A stretch of 64,000 nucleotides of DNA from Polaribacter sp. NJDZ03 (GTDB lineage: Bacteria; Bacteroidota; Bacteroidia; Flavobacteriales; Flavobacteriaceae): contig NZ_CP079195.1 of assembly GCF_019263805.1 (NCBI RefSeq), forward strand, positions 1,529,001-1,593,000. The letters run 5' to 3'. Positions 1-9,284 of the stretch are shown here, one piece after another (position 1 is the first letter of the stretch; each line of letters opens with the position of its first letter). A model generated the notes under the pieces. The model made no database searches. It had not been told where the DNA came from and saw only the letters and a list, made by a program, of their open reading frames with translations. The translations under genes and the position numbers were made by a program.

Positions 1-2448
1 TTTTTCAGTAGGTATAATTTCGTTTGCAGGAAACTTTTGAAGCGGTAAATACGTGGTTCTATTAGCGCCCAAAGATTGGTAAAACTCTTCATCTACCAAG
101 GTATTTAAAGGTTTTTGATACGTTTTTTCTATAGCTTCTTGTAGTAAATAATATCCTAAATCGCTGTATTTATAGCCTGGAGTTGTTCTTTGGTCTGCAT
201 CTCTAATATATTTATAAATACTGTCTTTATAACTCTTGTTTATATATAAGTTTTTTGCCACATTTAGAGAAAATCTTTCCGATTGTTTATTACTATAAAA
301 AGCAGGTAAATTTTCATGTGTTATACTATCTTGAGTTGCCACATAAAAGGGAATCCACGCTTTTAAACGTCCGTAATGTGAAAGGATTTCTCTAACAGAA
401 ACCGATGCTTTATTAGAGCCTTTAAAACCTGGTAAAAGATCTTGAAGTTTTTCATTTAAAGAAATTTTATTTTCTTCTTCTGCTTTCATCACCAAAGGTA
501 AAGAGGCTAAAATTTTAGTAAGCGAAGCCAAATCGTAAACGTCAGAATTTTTTACTTTTCTAGACGTATCATCTGTGTGATGTCCGTAACTTTTCTCTAA
601 AACAATTTTACCGTGCCTTGCTACCACAACCTGAAAACCTGGTGCCATTTTTTCCTTTAAAATAATCTTAGCTAAAGAATCTATCTTCTTTAATTTGATA
701 GATGATAATTGGGCAGCTTCTGGTATAGTATACTCAAATCTACTTAAGTTTGAGGTAAAAAAACCACTCCCTTCAGAAAAATCTTCTTTAATAGAAACAG
801 GCAACTTTCCTTTTGCTCCAAAAGCTCCAAAAATTAATTGAGCAGAGAGTTCTTGGGCCAATTTACTATTTTGGTAAGACACAATAATGCCTTCTATATT
901 TGTAAAAGATTTTACTTGTAATAAACTATAAGGACTCGCAAAAACATCTAAAATTACATTATTCTCTCTAGAGATTTCTTGCAACCAAACCAATTCTTTA
1001 TTTGTAAACTTATAACTTTTCCATGGGTTCGCGTTGGATTTATGAAAACCAACAATTACCAAGTTATAAGGTTTCAATTTTGTTATAAGTCCGTCTAAAT
1101 TTTCACTATAAACCTCATCTACTTGCCCATAATTTTGAAGCATATCAATAAAAGGATATCCAGAATCGTCGCCTAATTTTACATATGCAATTTTTCTTTC
1201 TTCTAAATTGGTAATAGGTATATTGTAGTTTTTATTTTTGACAACCGTTAAAGAATTCTTCACCAATTCTCTATGTAATAATTCATCATCAATTGAATTT
1301 AAGTCTTCATGCAAATTATTTAAGACAACTGGTTTATACTCATTTAAACCTGCCCAATATTTAGCTTTTAATATTTTACGAACAGAAAAATTGACTCTTT
1401 CTTCCGTTAGTGTCTTTAACTCAATAGCCTTTTTAATCATGTTTACCGTAGCAGGAATTTCTTGCGGAATTAACAATAAATCATTCCCTGCTTGTATGGC
1501 TGCCAAATTAATTTCTGCCGAAGTAGCATAATTTGCAGCACCTTTCATATTTAATCCATCGGTAATTACCAAGCCTAAAAAACCTAATTTTTGCTGTAAT
1601 AAATTAGTCACCACATTTTTAGATAAAGAAGTAGGCAATCTACTATCTGGCTCTAAACTAGCAATACTTAAATGTGCCGTCATAACACTTGCCATACCAG
1701 CATCAAAAACCCTTTTATACGGATACAATTCAATAGAATCTAAGCGTGCCAAATCAAAATTTAAAACAGGTAATGTATGGTGAGAATCTGTTGCGGTATC
1801 TCCATGACCAGGAAAATGTTTTGCGTTTGCCAAAACGCCTTGACTTTGCATCCCTTTTGTAAACGCAATCGCTTTCTCGGTTACGTTTTCTTTATCTTCA
1901 CCAAAAGACCTGTTTCCTATAATTGGGTTTTCTGGATTTGTATTAATATCTACAACCGGCGCAAAGTTTACATGAATGCCCAATCGCTTACAATGCATCC
2001 CCAAATGCTTACCAAATTCAGTAATTAAAGAATCTTTTTCAATAGCACCCAAAGTCATGTTCCAAGGAAATCTGTACGTATTTTTCAAACGCATATCTAA
2101 GCCCCATTCTCCATCAAAACCAATTAACAAAGGCACTTTTGCCGCATCTTGAAATGTATTAGTAAGTACTGCTTGCTTTTCTGGAGTACCTTGCATAAAA
2201 ATTAAATTACCTACATGATATTTTTGAATCATATTGGTTATATAAGCTTCGTGCTTTTGGTCTTTATTAGAATAGGCTTGTATCATAAAAAGCTGACCAA
2301 TTTTTTCATCAATCGACATATTTTTCATAATACTATCTACCCAAACATCTTGCGCCTCGGCATCTTTTGTTAATAAAGGATCTACACTTTGTGCAGATAA
2401 ATTAAAAACAAAACCTATAAAAAGGATAATCAGTAACTCTTTCTTCAT
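1..2448 (-). CDS. GH3 N-acetylhexosaminidase (NagZ-like) fused to a serine beta-lactamase-type hydrolase; 3' end outside window
   Basis: The reading frame is open for 816 codons from the ATG at 2446-2448 to the window edge, so the C-terminus is missing. A signal peptide (residues 1-20, ending LSAQ) implies export. The N-terminal half is a glycoside hydrolase family 3 domain with the NagZ signature KHFPGHGDT followed by DSHH (from K210), the loop carrying the catalytic histidine in this family. The second half is a class C beta-lactamase/transpeptidase-like domain with an SxxK motif (S642, SLTK) and a YSD triad element. This fusion is common in Bacteroidetes and probably acts on periplasmic peptidoglycan fragments. 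Full-length relatives are roughly 950-1000 residues, so perhaps 150-180 are missing. Substrate is inferred only. Confidence 0.93.
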   Translation of the reverse strand, partial: MKKELLIILFIGFVFNLSAQSVDPLLTKDAEAQDVWVDSIMKNMSIDEKIGQLFMIQAYSNKDQKHEAYITNMIQKYHVGNLIFMQGTPEKQAVLTNTFQDAAKVPLLIGFDGEWGLDMRLKNTYRFPWNMTLGAIEKDSLITEFGKHLGMHCKRLGIHVNFAPVVDINTNPENPIIGNRSFGEDKENVTEKAIAFTKGMQSQGVLANAKHFPGHGDTATDSHHTLPVLNFDLARLDSIELYPYKRVFDAGMASVMTAHLSIASLEPDSRLPTSLSKNVVTNLLQQKLGFLGLVITDGLNMKGAANYATSAEINLAAIQAGNDLLLIPQEIPATVNMIKKAIELKTLTEERVNFSVRKILKAKYWAGLNEYKPVVLNNLHEDLNSIDDELLHRELVKNSLTVVKNKNYNIPITNLEERKIAYVKLGDDSGYPFIDMLQNYGQVDEVYSENLDGLITKLKPYNLVIVGFHKSNANPWKSYKFTNKELVWLQEISRENNVILDVFASPYSLLQVKSFTNIEGIIVSYQNSKLAQELSAQLIFGAFGAKGKLPVSIKEDFSEGSGFFTSNLSRFEYTIPEAAQLSSIKLKKIDSLAKIILKEKMAPGFQVVVARHGKIVLEKSYGHHTDDTSRKVKNSDVYDLASLTKILASLPLVMKAEEENKISLNEKLQDLLPGFKGSNKASVSVREILSHYGRLKAWIPFYVATQDSITHENLPAFYSNKQSERFSLNVAKNLYINKSYKDSIYKYIRDADQRTTPGYKYSDLGYYLLQEAIEKTYQKPLNTLVDEEFYQSLGANRTTYLPLQKFPANEIIPTEK

Positions 2449-2470
2449 CTTATTTTCGAACCTATTTTTT

Positions 2471-2597
2471 GGGCGTTTTAACAGGCTTTCGCTACTCGCT
2501 TTTTCTAGGTTTGTTCTCGGTACAATTACGCAAAAAAGCGTAATCACTCTAACCGCACCTAAAAAAGAGCTCAAACAGACCGCTCTATCCTTAACGC
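2471..2597. repeat. Structured REP-like intergenic element (nested hairpins)
   Basis: This stretch between two minus-strand genes is relatively GC-rich and folds on itself. The outer ends GCGTT and AACGC are complementary, TAGGT (about 2506-2510) can pair with ACCTA (2557-2561), CGGT (2518-2521) with ACCG (2552-2555), and the tip is a perfect 7-bp stem ATTACGC/GCGTAAT around a six-A loop (2525-2544). From memory, sequences beginning GGGCGTT, containing CTTTCGCTACTCGC and ending TTAACGC recur between genes in many Flavobacteriaceae; this was not checked. Only one copy was noticed in the window. Confidence 0.65.
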
Positions 2598-2637
2598 AAT
2601 AATTTGCTAACTTAATTTACTAATTTAAAAACAACTT

Positions 2638-3123
2638 TTATACCAAAAATCTTTTGTGCCAGCTATCTTCTGCCTTAATTTCCCAATTGTTTTCAAAATC
2701 TTCTTTGGTAGCTACCATATTATTAAAAACAATGGTTTCTGCGGTTACTTTTTGTACTTCTGCAAACTTCTGAAAATCGAACAATTTTACTAGATTAATA
2801 TTGTCATTATCTTTAAACGTAACATTCATCTTATCCATTAAGTCTAGTTTTAATTCGTTTTCTAACTCTTTAATAAAACGAACCGAACTATCTATAGAAC
2901 ATCCAGAAACATTGTTAAAACTCTCATCTACCGCCAACACCAAAAACTGATTGTATTTTATAGTAAAAGAACCTTTTAAATCGTCTCCATGACGTGTCCA
3001 TTGGTTGATAAAATCTTCTGCCTTTGCTGCAATAAATTCAATTTCTTTTGTAGTAAATTCTCTGTCGGATTGGTAAATCCAAACGCGAGAATTATTTGGT
3101 AAATTTTTATATTCTGTAAACAT
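2638..3123 (-). CDS. Conserved hypothetical protein of Bacteroidetes, 161 aa
   Basis: A cytosolic 161-residue protein with no signal peptide, membrane segment or nucleotide-binding motif. From memory, close relatives are conserved in flavobacteria and are often labelled 'ABC transporter ATPase'. That label is not supported here because no Walker A or LSGGQ signature is present. Recognisable stretches are the N-terminal SRVWIYQSDREFT and a middle block with a cysteine (SGCSIDSSVRF). The ATG is preceded by a 180-bp gap, so the gene is probably transcribed alone or with the GH3 gene downstream across the structured element. Function unknown. Confidence 0.8.
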   Translation of the reverse strand: MFTEYKNLPNNSRVWIYQSDREFTTKEIEFIAAKAEDFINQWTRHGDDLKGSFTIKYNQFLVLAVDESFNNVSGCSIDSSVRFIKELENELKLDLMDKMNVTFKDNDNINLVKLFDFQKFAEVQKVTAETIVFNNMVATKEDFENNWEIKAEDSWHKRFLV

Positions 3124-3224
3124 AATTGTTGTGTGTAACTGTTTATGTGTTTAACTGTGTAATTGTCAGTTTGGTTTAACCTATTTAAATTACAAGAGTA
3201 AAAATTAAGTTCTTAATTAATTAT

Positions 3225-3266
3225 GAGATTTCTCAATCACCTAAAAAGGCTCATTTCGAAATGACA
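3225..3266. repeat. Short dispersed intergenic repeat (GAGATTTCTC...GAAATGACA type)
   Basis: The sequence runs from GAGATTTCTC to TTTCGAAATGACA. It resembles a short repeat found dispersed between genes in many bacterial genomes, with ends of the form GAGAT and AATGACA. Related stretches (ATTTCTCCTTAAAGTTGAAATGACA-like) occur inside the tandem region at 18225-19139. Confidence 0.45.
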
Positions 3267-3304
3267 AAAAAAACCAATACTTTAGATATCTAATAATATT
3301 AAAC

Positions 3305-4132
3305 CTAACGTAAATTAAACTTCTGCTGTAAAGCTTCCAATTTTTCTTTGTCAGACATTTGCTTTTTGGGAGCAGTCATTCTTTCTTTAATTTCTTTTAA
3401 CACCTTTTTGGTGTATAAAGGAAAATCGGCATTCTGCATCCAGTTATTATACCCTGGGTTTTCTTTAAAAACCTCTTCTACCGTTCTACCTTTGTATTTT
3501 CCGAAAGAAAAAATCTCTTGTTTTTCATCATTCATTAAAATAAAACCAGCAAAATCTGCTCTTTCTCCGTGTGTAGAATATTCACTTAATGCATCTACAG
3601 AGTTTTCTATATCGTCGTATTTATCTAACTGAGCTAACAAAATTTCGTAGGTTGCATTGGTATCTGCTTCTGCTCCGTGTGCTCCTTCTAATTCTTTACC
3701 ACAGTAAAACTGATAACCAGCACTTAAGGTTCTTTGTTCTTTTTTATGAAAAATAACTTGCACATCAATGGCTTTTCTATTTTTCATATCAAAATCGATA
3801 CCAGCTCTCATTAATTCTTCTGCTAAAAGCGGAATGTCAAAACGGTTAGAGTTAAAACCTGCCAAATCAGAATCTGCAATCATTTCATTAATTTGTGGTG
3901 CTAATTCTTTAAAAGTTGGTTCCGAAGCTACTTTTTCATTGGTAATTCCGTGTACATCTATAGATCCTTGTGGAATCTCCATTTCCGGATTTACCAACCA
4001 AGTTTTACTTTCCTTATTTCCGTTTGGAAAAACTTTTAATATAGCTATTTCAACAACTTTATCTGTTGCAATATTTACTCCTGTTGTTTCTAAATCGAAA
4101 AATACGATTGGCTTCTTTAAATCTAAATTCAT
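3305..4132 (-). CDS. DnaQ-like 3'-5' exonuclease with ExoX-type C-terminal domain
   Basis: A DEDD-superfamily exonuclease of 275 residues. Motif I is FFDLETTG (residues 11-18, DxE metal ligands), motif II lies around GFNSNRFDIPLL, and motif III is the H-G-A-E-A-D segment, giving a DEDDh arrangement. After the nuclease domain (about residues 1-175) there is a short module with FGKYKGRT and YNNWM, which resembles the C-terminal domain of exodeoxyribonuclease X-like proteins. It probably degrades 3' ends of DNA in repair or proofreading. It stands alone rather than fused to a polymerase. The ATG start gives the usual N-terminus just before the first beta strand. Confidence 0.88.
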   Translation of the reverse strand: MNLDLKKPIVFFDLETTGVNIATDKVVEIAILKVFPNGNKESKTWLVNPEMEIPQGSIDVHGITNEKVASEPTFKELAPQINEMIADSDLAGFNSNRFDIPLLAEELMRAGIDFDMKNRKAIDVQVIFHKKEQRTLSAGYQFYCGKELEGAHGAEADTNATYEILLAQLDKYDDIENSVDALSEYSTHGERADFAGFILMNDEKQEIFSFGKYKGRTVEEVFKENPGYNNWMQNADFPLYTKKVLKEIKERMTAPKKQMSDKEKLEALQQKFNLR

Positions 4133-4223
4133 TTTTATTTTTTATCAATCTTGCAAAAGCAAGAAGCTATTTTTAATTTATTTCGTTAGAGTGTACTTAC
4201 TGACTTCACAGAAAAGACAACTC

Positions 4224-5081
4224 TTACTCGTTATTTAATTGTGTTTTAAATTCGGCTACCTGATCCTGAATTTTTACAGGCAATGTAGGTTCTTTAAAGT
4301 TATATTTTTCTAATTCTTCTAATACAATATCTGCTAAAATTAATCTAGCAGATGGCTTATCATCCGCAGGAATTACAAACCAAGGTGCGTTTTCTTTAGA
4401 CGTTCTGTTTAGTAAATCCTCATAACAAAACTGATATTTATCCCACAGTTTGCGTTCTTTTAAATCGCCTGCAGAAAACTTCCAATTCTTTTCAGGAAGA
4501 TTTAATCTTCTTAATAATCTATTCTTTTGTTCGTCTTTAGATAAATTTAAAAAGAACTTTAATATGATGGTTCCACTATCTACAATATGTTTTTCAAAAT
4601 TATTGATTCTTTCCATTCTTTCATGGAAAAAAGCATCATTGATATCCTCTAACGTATGTATAGTCGGAATATTTTCTCCAAAAACATAACTAGGATGCAC
4701 TCTTGTTACCAAAACGTTTTCGTAATGTGTTCTATTAAAAACACCAATTTTCCCTTTTGCAGGAAGCGCAATATAATGACGCCATAAAAAATCGTGTTTT
4801 AATTCCAACTCTGTTGGTACTTTAAAACTATGCACCTCTACTCCACGTGCATTTACATCTTTAAAAACCTCTCTAATTAAGCTATCCTTACCAGAAGTAT
4901 CCATTCCTTGCAAGCAAATAAGCATACTATATTTGCCTTCTGCATACATGGTATCCTGAATTTTACTTAGCTTTTTTCTAATTTTTTTTAGCTTTTTCTC
5001 TGCCTTTTCAACTACCTCTTTTGTATTAAAATCAGTAAGTTGAATGGTGTTTTTAACCTTATATTTCTCTTGATCTAGCAT
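4224..5081 (-). CDS. Polyphosphate kinase 2 family protein (PPK2)
   Basis: A single-domain PPK2 of 285 residues, the usual size. These enzymes transfer phosphate between polyphosphate and nucleotides, mostly regenerating NDP/NTP from NMP/NDP. The P-loop variant GMDTSGKDS (about residues 59-67), the Walker B region with NRTHYENVLVTRVHP, and the lid region with KERKLWDKY are all present. N-terminal helices rich in lysine precede the P-loop, as usual. The subclass, and thus whether NMP or NDP is preferred, cannot be assigned by eye. The neighbouring exonuclease is on the same strand 91 bp downstream; no functional link is evident. Confidence 0.9.
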   Translation of the reverse strand: MLDQEKYKVKNTIQLTDFNTKEVVEKAEKKLKKIRKKLSKIQDTMYAEGKYSMLICLQGMDTSGKDSLIREVFKDVNARGVEVHSFKVPTELELKHDFLWRHYIALPAKGKIGVFNRTHYENVLVTRVHPSYVFGENIPTIHTLEDINDAFFHERMERINNFEKHIVDSGTIILKFFLNLSKDEQKNRLLRRLNLPEKNWKFSAGDLKERKLWDKYQFCYEDLLNRTSKENAPWFVIPADDKPSARLILADIVLEELEKYNFKEPTLPVKIQDQVAEFKTQLNNE

Positions 5082-5254
5082 TCTTTTAAATATTTTTTAA
5101 AGATAGATAAAATCGTGATTTTTTCCTTTGATTTTCATTGCATTTTATGAGAATAATATTCACAATTATGTTATCACTTAAAATTATAAAAAATTAAATA
5201 TCTAATTCTTAATTTTAGCATAAAGTTATTTATTTATTAACCTTTAAATTTTGT

Positions 5255-5262
5255 TATTTTTG
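5255..5262 (+). promoter_or_regulatory. Putative Bacteroidetes -7 box (TATTTTTG) just before the ATG
   Basis: TATTTTTG fits the TAnnTTTG consensus and ends only 4 bp before the ATG at 5267. Transcription from it would start at or next to the start codon, so the mRNA may be leaderless. No clear -33 element is visible. Confidence 0.45.
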
Positions 5263-5266
5263 CAAC

Positions 5267-6823
5267 ATGGTAAAAGAAATTCAACTTCGAGTAAATTTAA
5301 TAGAAGAACGTAAAGAAAACATCTTATTATACAAAGCTTCTAAGCAATTAAGCCTTGATAAAAGTGAAATTTCTGCCGTAAAAGTTTTACGTAAATCTAT
5401 TGATGCACGTAAAAAAGACATCATTTTTAATTATAAAGTAGCCGTTTACATCAACGAAAATATTCCAGATAAATCTGATTATATTTTTGAATACAAAGAC
5501 GTTTCTAATGCAAAAGAAATTCATATTATTGGTTTTGGACCTGCAGGAATGTACGCTGCCTTGCGTTGTATAGAGTTAGGTTACAAACCAATTGTTTTAG
5601 AACGTGGAAAAAATGTACAAGATAGAAGGCGAGATTTAAAAGCCATTAATCAAGATCATTTTGTAAACGAAGATTCTAATTACTGTTTTGGAGAAGGTGG
5701 CGCAGGTACTTATTCTGATGGAAAATTATATACTCGCTCTTTAAAACGTGGCGATGTTAGAAGAATTTTTGAAAACTTGGTTTTTCATGGAGCAACAGAG
5801 CAAATTTTGGTAGATGCGCATCCGCACATAGGAACCAATAAGCTACCTAAAATTATCGAAAATGTTCGTGAGAATATTTTAAAGTATGGTGGAGAAATTC
5901 ATTTTGAAACTCGCGTTACAGATTTTACCATAAAAAATAATAAATTACAAGCTATTCAGCTGAAAAACGGAACAGAAATGGCTGTAAACTCCGTTATTTT
6001 GGCAACAGGTCATTCTGCAAGAGATATTTACGAATTGTTACATAAAAAAGAAATTGCTTTAAAGGCAAAGTCTTTTGCAATGGGCGTTCGTGTAGAACAT
6101 CCGCAAGAAATTATAGATCAAATTCAATATCATTGCTCAGGAGAAAGAGACGAATTGTTACCTGCTGCAGCGTATAGTTTGGTGCATCAAGTAAACAACA
6201 GAGGCGTGTATTCTTTTTGTATGTGTCCTGGAGGCTTTATTGTCCCTGCAGCCACAGCAAATGGTGAGGTTGTTGTAAACGGAATGTCGCCTTCTCGTAG
6301 AAATAATAGATTTGCAAACTCGGGAATTGTTGTTGAATTAGATATTGATAAAGATTTTAAAAAATACGAAGAATTTGGCCCTTTAAAAGGGTTAGAATTT
6401 CAAAAGGATTTAGAAAAAATAGCCTTTTTGGCAGGAGGAAGAACACAAACTGCACCCGCACAAAGATTGGTAGATTTTGTGGATGGAAGACTTTCTAACG
6501 ATTTAAATGATTGTTCGTATCAACCGGGATTAAAATCGGCTCCTTTACATTCTTTATTGCCAAAAATTATTGGCGGTAGATTAAGGAAAGGTTTTGCTGC
6601 ATTCGGACAAAAAATGCATGGTTATTATACCAACGAAGCGAATATTATTGGGGTAGAATCTAGAACTTCATCTCCAGTAAACATCCCAAGAAAAGAAAGT
6701 TTAGAACATACAGAAATAGAAGGTTTATACCCATGTGGAGAAGGTGGTGGTTATGCTGGTGGAATTGTTTCTGCTGCTATGGATGGAGAACGTTGTGCAG
6801 AAGCAGCCATTTCAAAATTATAA
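5267..6823 (+). CDS. FAD-dependent dehydrogenase/oxidoreductase (COG2509-like)
   Basis: 518 residues. An N-terminal extension of about 85 residues precedes a Rossmann dinucleotide-binding motif GFGPAG (from G89). Characteristic blocks of this flavoprotein family follow: CFGEGGAGTYSDGKL in the middle and PCGEGGGYAGGIVSAAMDG near the C-terminus, where the latter contacts FAD. The family is widespread and annotated as uncharacterised FAD-dependent dehydrogenase; substrate unknown. It is cytosolic. A 59-bp gap separates it from the RimB/RimK/AstE operon on the same strand, so co-transcription is possible. Confidence 0.87.
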   Translation: MVKEIQLRVNLIEERKENILLYKASKQLSLDKSEISAVKVLRKSIDARKKDIIFNYKVAVYINENIPDKSDYIFEYKDVSNAKEIHIIGFGPAGMYAALRCIELGYKPIVLERGKNVQDRRRDLKAINQDHFVNEDSNYCFGEGGAGTYSDGKLYTRSLKRGDVRRIFENLVFHGATEQILVDAHPHIGTNKLPKIIENVRENILKYGGEIHFETRVTDFTIKNNKLQAIQLKNGTEMAVNSVILATGHSARDIYELLHKKEIALKAKSFAMGVRVEHPQEIIDQIQYHCSGERDELLPAAAYSLVHQVNNRGVYSFCMCPGGFIVPAATANGEVVVNGMSPSRRNNRFANSGIVVELDIDKDFKKYEEFGPLKGLEFQKDLEKIAFLAGGRTQTAPAQRLVDFVDGRLSNDLNDCSYQPGLKSAPLHSLLPKIIGGRLRKGFAAFGQKMHGYYTNEANIIGVESRTSSPVNIPRKESLEHTEIEGLYPCGEGGGYAGGIVSAAMDGERCAEAAISKL

Positions 6824-6882
6824 AAGTTTTTCTTTTTTAATCAATAAGTATCTGTAATTTTACTTCTTAATATAATTTACAA

Positions 6883-7320
6883 ATGAAGATTACAATTGGT
6901 AGAATTGATAAAGCCGATTTTCCTGAATTAATTTTAGAAGATATTGACGTAAAAATTGACTCTGGCGCATATACATCATCAATTCATTGTTCTAATATTG
7001 AAGAAATTACTGTAGGTGATGAAAATTTTATTAGATTTACATTATTAGATCCAGAACACTCGTTTTACAACAACAAAGAGTTTTCTACAAAAAAGTATGC
7101 TTCTAAATTGGTTAAAAGCTCTAATGGTATTTCTGAAAAAAGATTTATGATTGAGACAGAAATCATCATGTTTGATATAAACTTTCCAATTCATTTAACA
7201 TTAAGTGAACGTAAAGACATGAAATATCCTGTATTATTGGGAAGAAAATTTTTAAACAAAAAATTTGTGATAGATACTGCTAAAGAAGATTTATCACACA
7301 AATTAAAAAATAAAATATAA
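6883..7320 (+). CDS. RimB-like retropepsin-type aspartic protease (COG4067)
   Basis: 145 residues with the aspartic-protease signature D26-S27-G28 in the context [13 protein letters not shown], plus a second conserved stretch near the end ([13 protein letters not shown]). This is the small retropepsin-like family encoded next to RimK. In Pseudomonas the equivalent RimB is reported to trim glutamate tails from ribosomal protein S6. Retropepsins act as homodimers, which fits one DSG motif per chain. The stop codon overlaps the rimK ATG by one base, indicating translational coupling. A role in reversing or limiting RimK-made tails is inferred from context. Confidence 0.85.
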   Translation: MKITIGRIDKADFPELILEDIDVKIDSGAYTSSIHCSNIEEITVGDENFIRFTLLDPEHSFYNNKEFSTKKYASKLVKSSNGISEKRFMIETEIIMFDINFPIHLTLSERKDMKYPVLLGRKFLNKKFVIDTAKEDLSHKLKNKI

Positions 7321-8195
7321 TGAGAATTGTAATTCTGTCTAGAAATCCAAAATTGTATTCAACTAGAAGATTAGTAGAAGCCGCTGAAAAAAGAGGTCAT
7401 GAAGTAATGGTTGTAGACCATTTAAAATGTAACATTGAAATAGAAAGAAAATCTCCAAAAATATTTTATAAGGGTGAATACATAGAAAATATAGATGCTA
7501 TTATACCTAGAATTGGTGCTTCTGTAACTTTTTACGGAACTGCTGTTATTCGTCAGTTTGAAATGATGAAAGTATTTTCTGCAGTTTCTTCTCAAGCTTT
7601 AGTAAAATCTAGAGATAAATTAAGCAGTTTACAAATTTTAGCAAGAGCTGGTGTTGGTTTACCAAAAACAGTATTTGCTAATTACACTAAAGATGTAGAG
7701 CATGTTGTAGAATCTGTTGGTGGCGCTCCTTTAATTTTAAAATTATTAGAAGGTACACAAGGTTTAGGGGTTGTTTTAGCTGAAACTAAAAATGCTGCAA
7801 CTTCTGTTTTAGAAGCTTTTAATGGTTTAGGTGCAAGAGTAATTGCGCAAGAATTTATTAAAGAAGCTGGCGGTGCAGATATTAGAGCTTTTGTGGTAGA
7901 TGGTAAAGTCGTTGGAGCTATGAAACGTCAAGGTAAAGAAGGAGAATTCCGCTCTAACTTACACAGAGGTGGTAATGCTACTGTTATAGAATTAACAGAC
8001 GAAGAAGAAAAAACAGCTTTAAAAGCAACCAAAGCTTTAGGTTTAGGAGTTGCTGGTGTAGATATGTTACAATCCTCTAAAGGACCATTGGTTTTAGAAG
8101 TAAATTCTTCTCCTGGTTTAGAAGGTATTGAAGTAGCTACAGGTAAAAATATTGCAAAAGAAATAATCCGTTTTTTAGAAATTCATGTCGAGTAA
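7320..8195 (+). CDS. rimK: RimK-type ATP-grasp glutamate ligase (ribosomal protein S6 modification)
   Basis: 291 residues, the usual RimK length. The N-terminal pre-ATP-grasp domain begins [10 protein letters not shown]. The ATP-grasp domain shows [16 protein letters not shown] (ATP lid region), [18 protein letters not shown], and the metal/ATP site [15 protein letters not shown] near the C-terminus. RimK enzymes add glutamates to the C-terminus of ribosomal protein S6 and can make poly-glutamate. It sits between a retropepsin (1-base overlap) and an AstE/AspA-like hydrolase (11-base overlap), a tightly coupled trio. The acceptor in this organism is not shown by the sequence. Confidence 0.9.
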   Translation: MRIVILSRNPKLYSTRRLVEAAEKRGHEVMVVDHLKCNIEIERKSPKIFYKGEYIENIDAIIPRIGASVTFYGTAVIRQFEMMKVFSAVSSQALVKSRDKLSSLQILARAGVGLPKTVFANYTKDVEHVVESVGGAPLILKLLEGTQGLGVVLAETKNAATSVLEAFNGLGARVIAQEFIKEAGGADIRAFVVDGKVVGAMKRQGKEGEFRSNLHRGGNATVIELTDEEEKTALKATKALGLGVAGVDMLQSSKGPLVLEVNSSPGLEGIEVATGKNIAKEIIRFLEIHVE

Positions 8196-9135
8196 ACCTT
8201 TTATCCTTTTAGGAAAAGTAATTCCTGAAGGAAAACGTACTGTTTTAGATTTAGAAGTAGCAAAACTACATACCAGAACCACTGTAAAGGTGCCTATAAT
8301 TATAGAACGTTCTCAGAATCCTGGTCCCGTAGTTTTATTACTAGCGGGTATACATGGAGATGAAACAAATGGTGTTGGTATTATTAGAGAAATTATTAAT
8401 TTAAAGATTAATAAACCGAAAACCGGAACCATTATTTGTATTCCTGTTTTTAATATTTTTGGCTATTTAATTCAGACTAGAGAATTTCCTGACGGACGAG
8501 ATTTAAATAGAATGTTTCCTGGTTCTGCTAGTGGTTCTTTAGCAAGCCAGTTTGCTTATCAATTTACAAAAGAAATTGCACCACTTGTAGATTATGTCAT
8601 TGATTTTCATACCGGTGGTGGAGATCGTGACAATATTGCACAAATTAGATGTAGTAAAGATGATGAAAAAGCATTAGAATTGGCAAAGGTTTTTAACCCA
8701 CCAATGATTGTTTTTTCTGAAAACATTACAAAATCACTAAGAGATACGTTACATAAAATGGGTAAAACCGTGTTACTTTTTGAAGGTGGAAAATCTAAAG
8801 AACTAAACCCTACAATTATTAACGAAGGTGTTAACGGAACTAGAAATGTATTAATCCGTTTAGGTCTTATTGAAGGCGATATTACGGTTAGAGCAACTCC
8901 TGTTTTTGTGCATAAAGCAAAATGGTTAAGAGCCTCTGATTCTGGGATGTTTAAAATTAGAGTTGCCAACGGAAGCTTTGTAAAAAAGAGAGAAGTTTTA
9001 GGCGTAATACAAGATCCTTTTGGTGAGTTTAAAAAGAAAATTTATGCGCCATTTGATTGTAATATTTTCTGTATTAATAAAACTCCAATTGTAAATAAAG
9101 GTGATGCATTATTTCATGTTAGTATAGATGAATAA
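8185..9135 (+). CDS. Succinylglutamate desuccinylase/aspartoacylase family zinc hydrolase (AstE/AspA-like)
   Basis: 316 residues, M14-like zinc hydrolase fold. The zinc ligands are H57 and E60 in GIHGDETNG and H142 in DFHTGGGD; a biotinyl-like beta-hammerhead tail (about 240-316) ends the chain as in many family members. The gene begins inside the end of rimK (11-base overlap), so its product is very likely made together with it. Known relatives remove acyl groups from amino acids or N-acyl amides. In this setting it may deacylate or trim a glutamate-containing product, but that is inference. A strong terminator follows 80 bp later. Confidence 0.87.
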   Translation: MSSKPFILLGKVIPEGKRTVLDLEVAKLHTRTTVKVPIIIERSQNPGPVVLLLAGIHGDETNGVGIIREIINLKINKPKTGTIICIPVFNIFGYLIQTREFPDGRDLNRMFPGSASGSLASQFAYQFTKEIAPLVDYVIDFHTGGGDRDNIAQIRCSKDDEKALELAKVFNPPMIVFSENITKSLRDTLHKMGKTVLLFEGGKSKELNPTIINEGVNGTRNVLIRLGLIEGDITVRATPVFVHKAKWLRASDSGMFKIRVANGSFVKKREVLGVIQDPFGEFKKKIYAPFDCNIFCINKTPIVNKGDALFHVSIDE

Positions 9136-9215
9136 CGTACATGCTACAAGTACTATTCTAAACGAAGGTTTAACGATAGATTTCAAATAACAGATAGCAT
9201 TTTAAATAAAATAGT

Positions 9216-9248
9216 AAAAGAGAACCGGTTTTTAATCTGTTCTCTTTT
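9216..9248 (+). terminator. Rho-independent terminator after the rimK operon
   Basis: A perfect 10-bp stem AAAAGAGAAC/GTTCTCTTTT, 13-nt loop and a following T-run. It closes the retropepsin-rimK-AstE operon. Confidence 0.8.
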
Positions 9249-9284
9249 TTGTTTTGTAATTTAGTCTCCTAAACTTTCCTTCGG

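Noticed and set aside
2638..3123. ABC transporter ATPase label for the 161-aa protein
   Set aside because: No Walker A, signature or Walker B motif.
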